This document shows positions 43,947 through 52,381 of a DNA stretch of 64,000 nucleotides, piece by piece. The translations under genes and the position numbers were made by a program. Source of the DNA: Branchiostoma floridae. Taxonomy: Eukaryota > Chordata > Leptocardii > Amphioxiformes > Branchiostomatidae. The stretch spans positions 5,247,992 through 5,311,991 of the forward strand of contig NC_049981.1 in NCBI RefSeq assembly GCF_000003815.2. Reading direction: 5' to 3'. Below the pieces are notes generated by a model. That model did not search any database. It had not been told where the DNA came from and saw only the letters and a program-made list of their open reading frames with translations. Position 1 is the first letter of the stretch; each line of letters starts with the position of its first letter.

Positions 43947-46660
43947 AAGTCACTGTATTCTGCATCTACATTCTTTGACGAATCTTACAGATCTTGCACA
44001 CAAAAAGCATTTTTTTTTCAAAACAACATATCAAAGCCTGCTTACTACAACAATGTTGTATATTAACGTGTAGGTATCAAATCTAATCTAAAACATCACT
44101 TCTTTGATACCTATACGTTTTATACGACAGACATGACAGACTTGAAGAAAAACTTGAAGAAAACGTTGTTGTATTATCTCATGAGTAACTGTCTGAACTT
44201 TAAGTACTAGAAATATTCGAAATTTACAAGATTCGTGAGATCTGCCTACAATAGGAAAGAAAAGCTAGCCCAATCACCTTAAACAAGAATCTATATCAAC
44301 AGAAACAGTAAAAGAAACTAGACCGAGCCAAAGGATTGTAGACAGGGTAGTTTAAAAAAGTAATAAAATTGTAGATTCTACCTGAATCTCGGACCAGCCC
44401 CTATAATCATATTGACTCTGTGATAATAAAAGATTATACATTGAAGAAGGAACGCAGCAGAATAGAAAGAAAACAGCCAAAGATGTAGTTTAGGTGGGGT
44501 CTCGGTAGCTTTTGCCAGCAACCACCTAGAAACTCCAAAGATTCAACACCGGAATTTGAAAGAAAAGTTATGTTCACTGCCTCCACCACGAAATCCTACA
44601 CGAAAAAGAGAAAAAATCCTAAAGCTATAAAATGGTTAGGAAGATCAGATGGGAAGTTTGAAAAGCAAGGGAGTTGTTTCATTTACCTGGTGCACAGTTA
44701 GCCTCGTCTGACCCATCCCTACAATTGTACTGGCCATCACAACGCTGGCTCTGAAGAATACAGTTGGATTGGTCACTACAGGCGAGCTGGGCCGGCCACG
44801 AGCAGCGAAGCATAATCTGTTGTACCGCAACCTGCTTCTTCGGCGCCCGACGGACCCGGTTCAGAATCCGTTCTTTCTCTGAAGAAAAACAAGAGCGCAC
44901 GATAGGTTTCATCCACCTGATCGAGGACGTATGGACATCTAGATAGGATTAACTGCTCAAAACCGAGCGAGAGGAGTTCCATCATAGGAAGATGGCTGAG
45001 AGTTTGCGGGAAGAGTGGAGACGAACTCCGAAAAAGTAAAGGCAATGACTGAAAAAGGTCCAGTGTGAAAGGAAATTCATAGAGAGACTGACAGAAGCCA
45101 TTAGGCCAAAACGTGTCAGGACGAGAAGTTGAGAAACTTTCATCCAACAGTAAAGGCAATGACTGAAAAAGAAAGACTAGTGTGAAGGAATTTCATAGAG
45201 AGACTGACAGAGGCCTTAGGCCAAAAGTTGTCAGGAGAAGTTGAATTACATCCTACAGTACGGTGCATCGAAGTTGCAGAGATTCTATTCCCAGATCCTT
45301 ATTCTTGAGATCTTCGTTGCCGTTAAAAGAAGGAATCATTAGTAGTTGGTCGTGGATTCATCTCATAAAGCTTTGCAGGCTTTATTTAGGAAAAGAACAC
45401 TGCCTGAACTGAGACAGAACGTTTTCGATGTTCAATAAACATTATTGATGATCGGCGACGATTCTCAACTTCTTTGTCTAGTTGGTAGCTCAAGGAATAC
45501 AAACAGGACATTCAAACGATAGGATTTCTACGTCCTTGAGTCCATGATTGACAAGCTAGGAGGGGCAAGGTAAAAGGTTTTCAGCGTCGTCCAACAGGGT
45601 CTTTTGCAATTTCAAGTGTCCCTGCTAGCTGATAGTAACCATAGTCATTGCCATAAAAGCCTGTAATCAATTAGCGGTGTCCTGTTACAAGACGTGGCAG
45701 CTGTCTTCACAGTCGAGAAACTTTAAGATGCCAATCTCTGACACAGTTACTTAGCGTGTGTCGGTGAAGGCGGGCTCAAAACAGACGACCACTTAGCACC
45801 AGAACCCGATGACCTTGGCGATACGGATCGCACTCTGATCGTTTATTTTGTTAAGGTCTTCTATAGCCCAACACAACAGTCGTCACATAGCTGAGAAACC
45901 ACAGGGTTCCTTGCCAAATGCCTGTATATGATACCTAGACATGTCTAGCTGGCACGTGGGGGGGTTGGACAAATTCCAACATTGTTGAACCTAACCGAGA
46001 CAATGACTTAACAGTCTGGCTCTCTCTAACATTACCGTACAGTGTAGATCTGCAAAAGCACTCATGCTTCGGGTTTATACTCATTAGTAGTGAACTTGAG
46101 ACTGTTCCCTGCACATTATGCATTGGCCTGGCTGTAGACTTGTAAAATTATTCAAGATAATTGTTCTCTACAACTACGATTATACACATGTTCTCCAGTG
46201 AATTTCAAGACCCGACAAACAGTCCAATTCATGTAATACATGGCTGCAATCATGCAATGGTCTTTTCTAGTGTTGCGCATTCAATAGAAAAGAAAAAGAC
46301 AGCAAGAGAGTTTTCGTTCCTACAAAGAAGTCGATCTTCTGTGCTATCATACCTCTGTAAGTGATAAACCTTTTGGTTTCAGGAAATATGTATAAAAGCA
46401 TTTCTACTCTGGTTAAAGACGATATGGTTTCTCATTGCTGCCGTTTTTACTCGTTAGAGTTTTTTCCAGAGCTAAGCCAATAGTACCCATTGATCGCAAC
46501 CTCCTACGAATAGATTTCAATTCGTCTTGCTTTTATGGAATAATGTGTCAACTTTAAATTTTGTAAAAAAAATTGAAGGAATTGCGGACTTACCCTCGCA
46601 GTAGGAGAAGTGGAAGGTGGCGACTGTGGCGACCAGGAGCAGAACTAATTTGGCGTTCAT
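29305..46660 (-). CDS. Gene D: large secreted LDLa-PAN-QKG repeat-C-type lectin-laminin EGF protein (16 exons, 824 aa)
   Basis: Exons, in coding order: 46660-46594, 44878-44687, 40728-40597, 39850-39755, 39122-38805, 38116-38075, 37407-37027, 36211-36140, 35330-35007, 34178-34107, 33203-33132, 32268-32071, 31707-31615, 30946-30764, 30028-29964, 29472-29305 (TAA). All introns are phase 1 except the last (phase 0). Layout: signal peptide; RVRR furin-like site at 30-33; LDLa 48-84; Gln/Val linker; small acidic/His exon 4; PAN/apple about 163-225 (Cys 192, 196, 204, 215, core CRSF); QQQQKG repeats 283-589; CTLD 616-745 with WIGL (677-680), EPN (707-709) and WND (730-732), predicting Ca-dependent mannose-type binding; laminin-EGF 753-799; tail to 824. 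Exon 4 is the least certain. The intron between exons 4 and 5 contains the N gap. Probably a secreted multidomain matrix lectin (inference). Confidence 0.83.
30029..30763. other. Intron 14 of gene D
   Basis: Contains the foldback MITE and, at about 30375-30412, a decayed duplicate of the 3' end of the CTLD exon. Confidence 0.6.
30478..30695. mobile_element. Foldback MITE with CTCGCGAGAGTTGCGAGAAC centre (complete)
   Basis: GAATTTTCAAGCAGTGACTA at the left is mirrored by GTAGTCACTGATGAAAATTC at the right. The arms are about 95 bp and include CCATCGAAAATTT. A half copy lies at 40761-40868. It sits in the intron after the last CTLD exon of gene D. Confidence 0.82.
30947..31614. other. Intron 13 of gene D
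   Basis: AT-rich, nothing recognised. Confidence 0.55.
31708..32070. other. Intron 12 of gene D
   Basis: Short intron with two decayed copies of the exon 12 donor-side sequence (near 31857-31876 and 31998-32020). Confidence 0.5.
32269..33131. other. Intron 11 of gene D
   Basis: Contains a fragment of the TCTCCAAGCAGA foldback family at about 32365-32400. A 65-codon plus-strand frame at 32824-33021 could not be assigned and is probably not a gene. Confidence 0.5.
35080..35345 (-). repeat. Coding minisatellite in gene D exon 9, 21-residue unit carrying acceptor-like sequence
   Basis: Four units of the type ANQQQQKGKGQTQRGQYSFPV plus a terminal 24-codon unit. The segment coding SFPV|AN is the same TTCCCTGTAG|CGAAT as the true splice acceptor, so the 63-bp period includes a splice-site copy. 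Confidence 0.92.
37075..37407 (-). repeat. Coding minisatellite in gene D exon 7, 17-residue unit
   Basis: The exon has seven units of the type ASQQQQKGNGQTQQYPF: one of 18 residues, five of 17, then a terminal unit merging into the GQTVYMPRPP end. 127 codons in all. The antisense strand also stays open because the unit is a multiple of three. Confidence 0.93.
37696..37996. mobile_element. hAT-like MITE, ends CAGGGCTCGAA (complete)
   Basis: CAGGGCTCGAA at the left and TTCGAGCCCTG at the right, with internal GTGCAGGTA / TACCTGCAC inverted motifs. About 301 bp. CAGGG ends suggest hAT. I could not see a clean 8-bp duplication. A partial inverted copy lies at 62486-62625. Confidence 0.72.
38460..38700. 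mobile_element. PIF/Harbinger-like MITE, family 'CCCCCTTTCCACTAG' (copy 3)
   Basis: GGCCCCCTTTCCACTAGACGG ... TTTTGGAAAGGGGGTA, flanked by TTA at 38457-38459 and 38701-38703. It carries the TGGGTATATCATACAAACGC core. Confidence 0.8.
39280..39306. repeat. (CAT)n run at the edge of the assembly gap
   Basis: TCATCATCATCATC continues into the N stretch, so the true repeat length is unknown. Confidence 0.85.
39307..39406. other. Assembly gap (100 N)
   Basis: Exactly 100 N, the usual placeholder for a gap of unknown size. It lies in the intron between gene D exons 4 and 5, so a missing exon cannot be ruled out. Confidence 1.
39568..39703. mobile_element. Foldback MITE, family 'TCTCCAAGCAGA' (copy 3)
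   Basis: AATCTCCAAGCAGATTCCT ... AGGAATCTGCTTGGAGATT, with arms of about 58 bp. It lies about 50 bp from the donor of gene D exon 4. Confidence 0.85.
39974..40193. mobile_element. Diverged MITE related to the 'CTTTCCACTAG' family
   Basis: Left end TTAAGACCTCCTTCTCACTAAACAGCG, right end TTCTAGTGGAAAGGGGCTAAG. The interior differs from the other copies. Confidence 0.5.
40761..40868. mobile_element. Half copy of the CTCGCGAGAGTTG foldback MITE
   Basis: Matches the left arm and centre of 30478-30695 (AAGCAGTGACTAC, CGATGGCTATCAGTCCATC, TTCTCGCGAGAGTTG) and then breaks off at the centre. Confidence 0.8.
40869..43491. other. Intron 2 of gene D, proximal part
   Basis: No exon, RNA or clear mobile element recognised. 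A C/G-run segment lies at about 42570-42610. Several 60-90 codon frames have no family features. Confidence 0.5.
43543..43784. mobile_element. PIF/Harbinger-like MITE, family 'CACTCTCACTGCACTTGGGG' (copy 3)
   Basis: AGGCGCACTCTCACTGGACT ... GTGTGGTGGGAGCGCACCT, flanked by TAA (43540-43542 and 43785-43787). It lies between two direct repeats of about 45 bp. Confidence 0.82.
43872..43947. repeat. (CAT)n trinucleotide microsatellite
   Basis: About 75 bp of CAT with CAC interruptions. The poly-His, poly-Ile and poly-Met frames are artefacts. Confidence 0.95.
44879..46593. other. Intron 1 of gene D
   Basis: An imperfect local duplication lies at about 45028-45120 and 45147-45240 (AAGGCAATGACTGAAAAAG ... 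CATAGAGAGACTGACAGA). Otherwise nothing was recognised. Confidence 0.55.
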
Positions 46661-46777
46661 GTTGGAAGCGCTAAACTCTTCTCACTCCAGGGAAGACGAG
46701 ACCAGACGGCTGATGAGACCAGTGCGGTACGGCAAGGCGAGACCAGAACTGTGTGAGAAGGTGCCTCCTCGTCCCTC

Positions 46778-46811
46778 CCTTTAACTCTGTCTCCTCAGCC
46801 GTGCGCATGCG
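46778..46811 (-). promoter_or_regulatory. Core promoter of gene D: TGCGCATGCG plus weak TATA-like box
   Basis: TGCGCATGCG at 46802-46811, 142 bp before the ATG. GTTAAAGG follows about 20 bp downstream on the minus strand, in the place where A and B have a TATA box. Confidence 0.5.
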
Positions 46812-49000
46812 TTAGGAAACCATCCACCAATCGTGCTCCTTTGTCCAGAACAATGGACTAAAGTCCCAAAGAAAGGACCTCCTAAAAAGGTGTAAACTTG
46901 AAGGTGCGGGCTGCCTGACCTGGGTGTGAGAGGGTCAACCCGCACAGAGCTTAGCCTAAACAGACCTGTCTCAAAATTTCAGACAGTTTGTGAACAAGAT
47001 TGACCAGTGCTTCGAAGCACTCAAAGACGTTAGTGTGGGGTTTTTAAAAGTGCCTCTTTATAGTTTTTAAACCACCTGTTGTCGGAAAAGAACAAGCACA
47101 TGTACTGTAAAGAACAGAATGATGTTGGTGGTACATGTATGTTTGCTTTCTTTAGGCAGACCGCAAGACAGGTATGTTACTGTGGTTTTGTAGGAGGGAT
47201 TCTTGTGGTAGAACCCAAAAGTTCACCTATACATCGTCCACATAGTAAGATTAAGCACTCTATTCAGGCTTCTTTATTTACTAATTGTGGAAGCACTTGT
47301 GAGGTGTGAGGTGGCATTTACTTTGTAGCTTTGTGGTGAGCAGATGATGAATGTAGTTAGTCCCTCTCTGTGGTCCTAACGAAAGATCACAGCTGTTGCA
47401 AACTGTGTCATCTGTTCTTCAGTTATGGTCATTTTGCTCACTGGCAAATGAGAGTTTAACTGAATACCGAATCACCCTCGTCTTGTACTATTTGATAACA
47501 AAAGGATAAGCACTTAATTTGTTGAGCCTGTGGTGTAAGTACCATAAACATTATACAAAAGCTTGGCGGAAAATTTATTAAAGGGAAGACAAAGACGAAG
47601 GTGCAGGTGTGTGTTTCACTTACTCCAAATAGTAAACGAAGGGGAAACTCTACCGGCATAAACCAATAAAAGGTGGGGATCTAGTTTGTTGGTTCAGTGG
47701 TTCGCTGGACGGTGATCTCGAATCTTGGCTCGTCTGTCTCTCTTTGCGTCCTGTCTAGGAGTAAATGGAAAGGGGAGAATGACTGTCAGAAGCGGCAGGT
47801 GTGAGATGGATTGATGGTAAACACACACGAACATCAAGGACACTGCGCGGCGTCTTACACGTAAACTGTACCACACAGGGAGGGCATCCCATCAGGGGTC
47901 TTTTGTCTGGAGAAATTCCGATCATTTCTCAAACAGATCGAGCAAAGTGTTTATCATGATCGATGCTGACATGGCGATAACGCACCATTCAAAACGCGTG
48001 TCTTTAATAATTATCGATGACAGAATGGACGAGGTCACCTTTTATAATCATCGTGTTCTTTTGAAAAATGTACATGTATCAGATACTTTAATTCAGGGTC
48101 TAGATAAAGGTTTCCCTGCGTTTGAAACATTACCCCCCAACATCAAAGAAACTGTTAATGTTTTGAAGATCGTTTATCTTTGGAGGCTGTTTGAAACAAA
48201 GCTTTAGGTTCCAAGGTATACGTAGAAGAAACACAGAGCTTCTATTTTTTTTCCTTAGATGAACCATTCATGTACATTTGTAGACAGATGACGCGAGCAA
48301 CAACTAGTACCTCATCTTTCTTTACTACACAAGAAAGGAGGAGTCTTTACATTTTCAAGACATTTGCTGATGTATAAGGCAGGGTATGTCCACAATGTAC
48401 AAAATAGCCTTCCGAAGAAAACAGACATTGAGTTATATACCTTTGCCCAGAAGGTTATGTTTTCAGTAGCGCTTGTATGTATGTATGTATATGTATGTAT
48501 GTATGTACGTATGCATGTCCGTATGTATGTTTGTACATGAAGCATAACTCCTGTACCTGGATGGATTGTATTAATTGTTATATGGTATGTGGGTAGGTCT
48601 TTATGAGACCTTGAAACATGATTAGATTTTGGGCATTATAACGGTTTGTTAAAGTACTGCAGGAGACCTTCCGGTTTCGATATCTTGATTTAGTTGATGA
48701 CAATTACTCTTCAGTATCCTTACTTGCATGTCTCCAGTCGTCTGGGCACGAATATGGGTATACTCATGTCGTTCCGTGCCAGTAGCCAGGCCACGGCCTT
48801 CTCATTAATTCTTCTGAAGCATTCAGAATCAAAGCTTATTACTGGTGGTTTAAAAGGGGCAGAATCCCAATATTCAAAACATTAAGCTATTGAATACATA
48901 AGAACGAAAATCCGAGGACAAGGGTCAAAAGATACGAGTATTTTTTTTTGTATTGGATGAGGTGATGGGATAGAATATCTACATTTAGGTACTTCAAATT
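46812..49000. other. Intergenic region upstream of gene D
   Basis: No convincing gene. An unassigned 86-codon plus-strand frame at 47947-48207 has no recognisable motif. A (GTAT)n run lies at 48474-48545. Confidence 0.5.
48474..48545. repeat. (GTAT)n tetranucleotide microsatellite
   Basis: About 70 bp of GTAT with a few interruptions. Confidence 0.9.
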
Positions 49001-49239
49001 TGCAAAGTCAAGTAAAGCTTTTTAGATCTTCATTAATCGTTGGTCGTTGCCATCACGGTCGTTGCCATCGGCATCATGAGCATGATCATCACTATCACGG
49101 ACCTGAGTCAGCTTTTAACAGATGTCCCCTATGTGGCAGAGACTGTCATTCTCGCATAGGACTGTTTAGCCATAGCGGAAGCTGTAGGGCTGATTTTCAG
49201 TTAAATTTTGCCATGGTCATTACTGACCATAGGAGGTAA
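49000..49239 (+). pseudogene. Probable non-LTR retrotransposon C-terminal zinc-finger fragment
   Basis: The plus-strand frame has a His-rich stretch and then FNRCPLCGRDCHSRIGLFSH followed by ..GSCR, before ending at a TAA. The 'C..CGR.C.SRIGL.SH...C' motif is common at the 3' end of ORF2 in several invertebrate non-LTR retroelements. No upstream reverse transcriptase is present, so it is a fragment. A genuine short zinc-finger exon is the less likely alternative. Confidence 0.5.
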
Positions 49240-49629
49240 TATATACTGCCTTTAATAATATAACTTATATTTGTGGTCGAGGAGTCTATCAATAAATATA
49301 AAGGGCATCAAAAGCGAAGCTATATGTCAGGGAAAAGTCACACAACATCCTTACGCTGCCTCTTTCCTCTAACGAACCCTTGGTTGGGTCAAGGCCATAC
49401 AACCCACAGTCGAGCCAACAAACACCGACATGCTAAAACTCTCAAAAACAAGGTAAACTAATAACGCATGCAGCTGAGGTGGATACAGGTAGAATAACCA
49501 AACTGTTGGTGCTAGCCCAGTCAGGTGAGCCATCGCTAATTAGGGGCAATCTATCACTCTGACGGCCGGTCGTGGTCCACCGAGCCCCCGCCAACTGGCA
49601 ATGTGTAGAACGGTACGATAAAAATCTAC

Positions 49630-50960
49630 CCTCGTGGTCAGGAAGCTTTTAAACTGAACTTGTGTAACGGCTAACACTTTGGTATGGCGGTTTGTACGGA
49701 CGAGAGCCTTCGGTGATGACAGAAAGTTTAGAGTACAGGGCATAAGAATTTTCTTTTACACAACCAGTTTTTCTCACCTGCTGATGCTTCGATGTCTGTA
49801 AGAACTCCAGTTAGAAGCTCTGAGGAAGATGTCTGACAGACATCGAAACGTCAGCAGGTGAGAAAAACTGGTTGTGTAAAAGAAAACTATTTTGTCCTAT
49901 GACCTACCAACCTGATGAAATTATTGTCGGAAGTTTAAAGTACAGTTGTGAGGTTTTCGTGCGCTGTGTTTAGGAATGAATGATTGAAACTAACACCTTT
50001 CACTTAACTTGGATATCATATTTCACTGTCATAATGTTACCGTTTTTTTCTGGTTTGGGCAGCATTGATATTAAACGATGACAAATTGAAAATTGAATTA
50101 GAGTGAGAGTATGGAAAGTCAACAGCAGATAGAAATTTCTCTGTATCTGACAGGAATCTACTAGAGTGGCCAGGAAGCTTTTAGACGGGCTTTGTGGAAC
50201 ACTTCGTACGGGCTAGAGCGTTTGGCGATGATAGACCGTTTAGAGTAGACTTGCTTAGGTACAATGACGGTGCTTTTGGGTCCAGAGTTTAGATGATAGA
50301 AAGTAACACTATAGAAAAGACGCAATGCTCTCGTCGACTCCATGTTTGTGCCTTATCCTTCAATAAAAAATCTTTCTATTTCTTGTTTTGGACATCAAAG
50401 TTTGAATTGTACAGACTTGATTTTGTTGTGAGATTGGAAACTCGAATCTAATGGGTACTTCTTCTTCTTCGTCGTGTATACGAATCTACTAGAGTGGTCT
50501 GGAAGTTTTAAAGAGCTATGTGCACCGGGTTGCACTTAGGTATTGGCCTTTGCACGGGTGAGTGATGGCAGTTCATTTAGGGTTGATGGCGTGGTGATGT
50601 TTTTGAGCTCAGTGTTTAATTAAGGAATGAATTATGAAAAATAACACTATGGAGAAAAATCAAAATGATCTCTTGGATATTACGTGTCGATTATTTCGTT
50701 ATTTGTTTAGGAAACATAAATTTTGAATGCCAAAATGACTGTGATTTGAAAGTCAAAATCTGTTAGCTAGGGATATACGGATTTGCTGTAGAATTCAGAT
50801 AATGATCTAGCCACGTGGCCAGGAAGCTTTTTAAACGGGTTTCTTTGAGCTAGTAGAAAGTTAGAAGGCATTGCCTCATGTGTGAGCGATTCAGCGATGA
50901 CAGATAATTTAGGATAACAAAGGGCTATGGTGTAAGGGACATAATTTTACCTCCTGTGTT
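49630..50960. repeat. Degenerate tandem repeat, unit about 325 bp, 4 copies
   Basis: The phrase GTGGCCAGGAAGCTTTTA recurs near 49637, 50165, 50489 and 50815. Each is followed by a GGTTTG/GGGCTA segment, a GCG-TGATGACAGA phrase and GTTTAGAGTA. The copies are strongly diverged. The first interval is longer because the foldback element at 49749-49886 interrupts it. Confidence 0.7.
49749..49886. mobile_element. Foldback MITE with TTTTACACAACCAGTTTTTC ends (complete)
   Basis: TTTTCTTTTACACAACCAG at the left is reversed as CTGGTTGTGTAAAAGAAAA at the right, with CTCACCTGCTGA / TCAGCAGGTGAG inside. The arms are about 45 bp. Confidence 0.85.
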
Positions 50961-51500
50961 TGCAAAATAATGTTGAAAATATGCTTGACACTGTTGAATT
51001 TTTTTACATAGTTTTCATAATCTTCTTATCATTTCTCGTTTAATAAGCTTTGATTCCCAATGGCATTATTAAACTCCAGAAGAAAAGTCCTGCAGTAACT
51101 TTATCCATCATGGTTGACCGGCTGTGTATATGGTGAATAAAAAGCTAGAAAGGATCAAGTTTCTAAAGCTGGTTGTCTGGAACAGCTGGGTACACACTCG
51201 GCGCTGGTGAACATGAGAAAGTCCACACCACTGCCTAGCAAAACCCGTATCTAATGCACCCAATACAAACGGGACCCATACCACCGTGGTGTGGACTGAC
51301 AAGGGGTGGTCGGGCGATCGTCCTGCAAAGCGGCGCCTTTGAACATATGGTTACCGGTAGAATCGGCCAGTGTTGCGGCGTTTCCGGGCCTGTGTATCGT
51401 TCGCCCGGATAGACCCTCTGAGCGGCACTTGCCCCTCCTCTTTGCTTTGAGTGGAAAAAGCGTTCCCCTCCCACTTTAAGTGGGGCCAGTCTCGGGTTCG

Positions 51501-51734
51501 TACCCCCTTTCCGCCCTCGCCGCGCTCTCTCTGCGACGTAGAATTTGACAGATCGATCGCGCAACGAATTGTATAGAAAAGAAACGAGTTTTTTACACTT
51601 TCTGTGTTTTGTTGTCTTCTCAGTCACACTTTTACATGCTGTATGATATACCCAGTGTGAAATCAAAGGTTAGATATCCTATGTAGGTCGCAGTGAGAGC
51701 GCAGCGCGATCGCCGTCTAGTGGAAAGGGGGCCT
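51501..51734. mobile_element. PIF/Harbinger-like MITE, family 'CCCCCTTTCCACTAG' (copy 4)
   Basis: Begins TACCCCCTTTCCGCC and ends CTAGTGGAAAGGGGGCCTAA. The core is almost identical to copy 1, in the same orientation. Confidence 0.8.
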
Positions 51735-52169
51735 AACTATGTACAAAGTCTGGGCTGATTTAGCGGTTTTCCTTGTACAGCCTAAAACGGAATATGATAT
51801 ATCTTTATACAATTGCTATGCATTTGCGTAGGTTTGATTTCCAACCTGCTCAAGATATCATTGGGGATTTCATTGCCATTATTTTATACACAATTTAAAT
51901 CAGTCATACTATAAGGCCACATGGTTGCAAACCCGAGGTTTATACTGCAGTAGTATGAAGAAGACGAATTTTATTTCACAATATATAAAGCTTGTTAATG
52001 AAATACCCAGATAGACTGCAGACAGAACGTATGGTTGGAATTGTCGGCGATATTTTGGGCGGGGCAGTGCACAGGACATTCAAGGACTGTACACACTCTG
52101 GGCACGCCAGATATGTAGAAATGGTGTGTACCATTGCTGTGGAACATTGAAGGAATGGCATGGTGGGAA

Positions 52170-52381
52170 TACTGTAAATGCATTTAAGTTCGCGGGGATT
52201 TAATTTTGCGATAGCAGGAAAAATAACTTTTCGCGGTGGTTTTAGTTTCGCGGTAACACCATAGACTGCAGTGTAATACCATCATAGAAAAATGTTCGCG
52301 GTGGTTTTACGTTCGCGTTGAAGTGGTCACCGCGAAAACCGCGAACATTAATCCACCGCGAACATTTCTGCATTTACAGTA
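52170..52381. mobile_element. MITE with TACTGTAAATGCA ends and GTTCGCGG motifs
   Basis: TACTGTAAATGCATTTAAG and CTGCATTTACAGTA are inverted ends, with repeated TTCGCGGTGG / CCACCGCGAA inside. About 212 bp. Confidence 0.85.

Noticed and set aside
43686-44073. Poly-His, poly-Ile and poly-Met frames
   Set aside because: Translation of the CAT microsatellite.
51235-51666. 143-codon minus-strand frame
   Set aside because: Half of it is inside the MITE at 51501-51734, and the rest has no recognisable motif or splice context.
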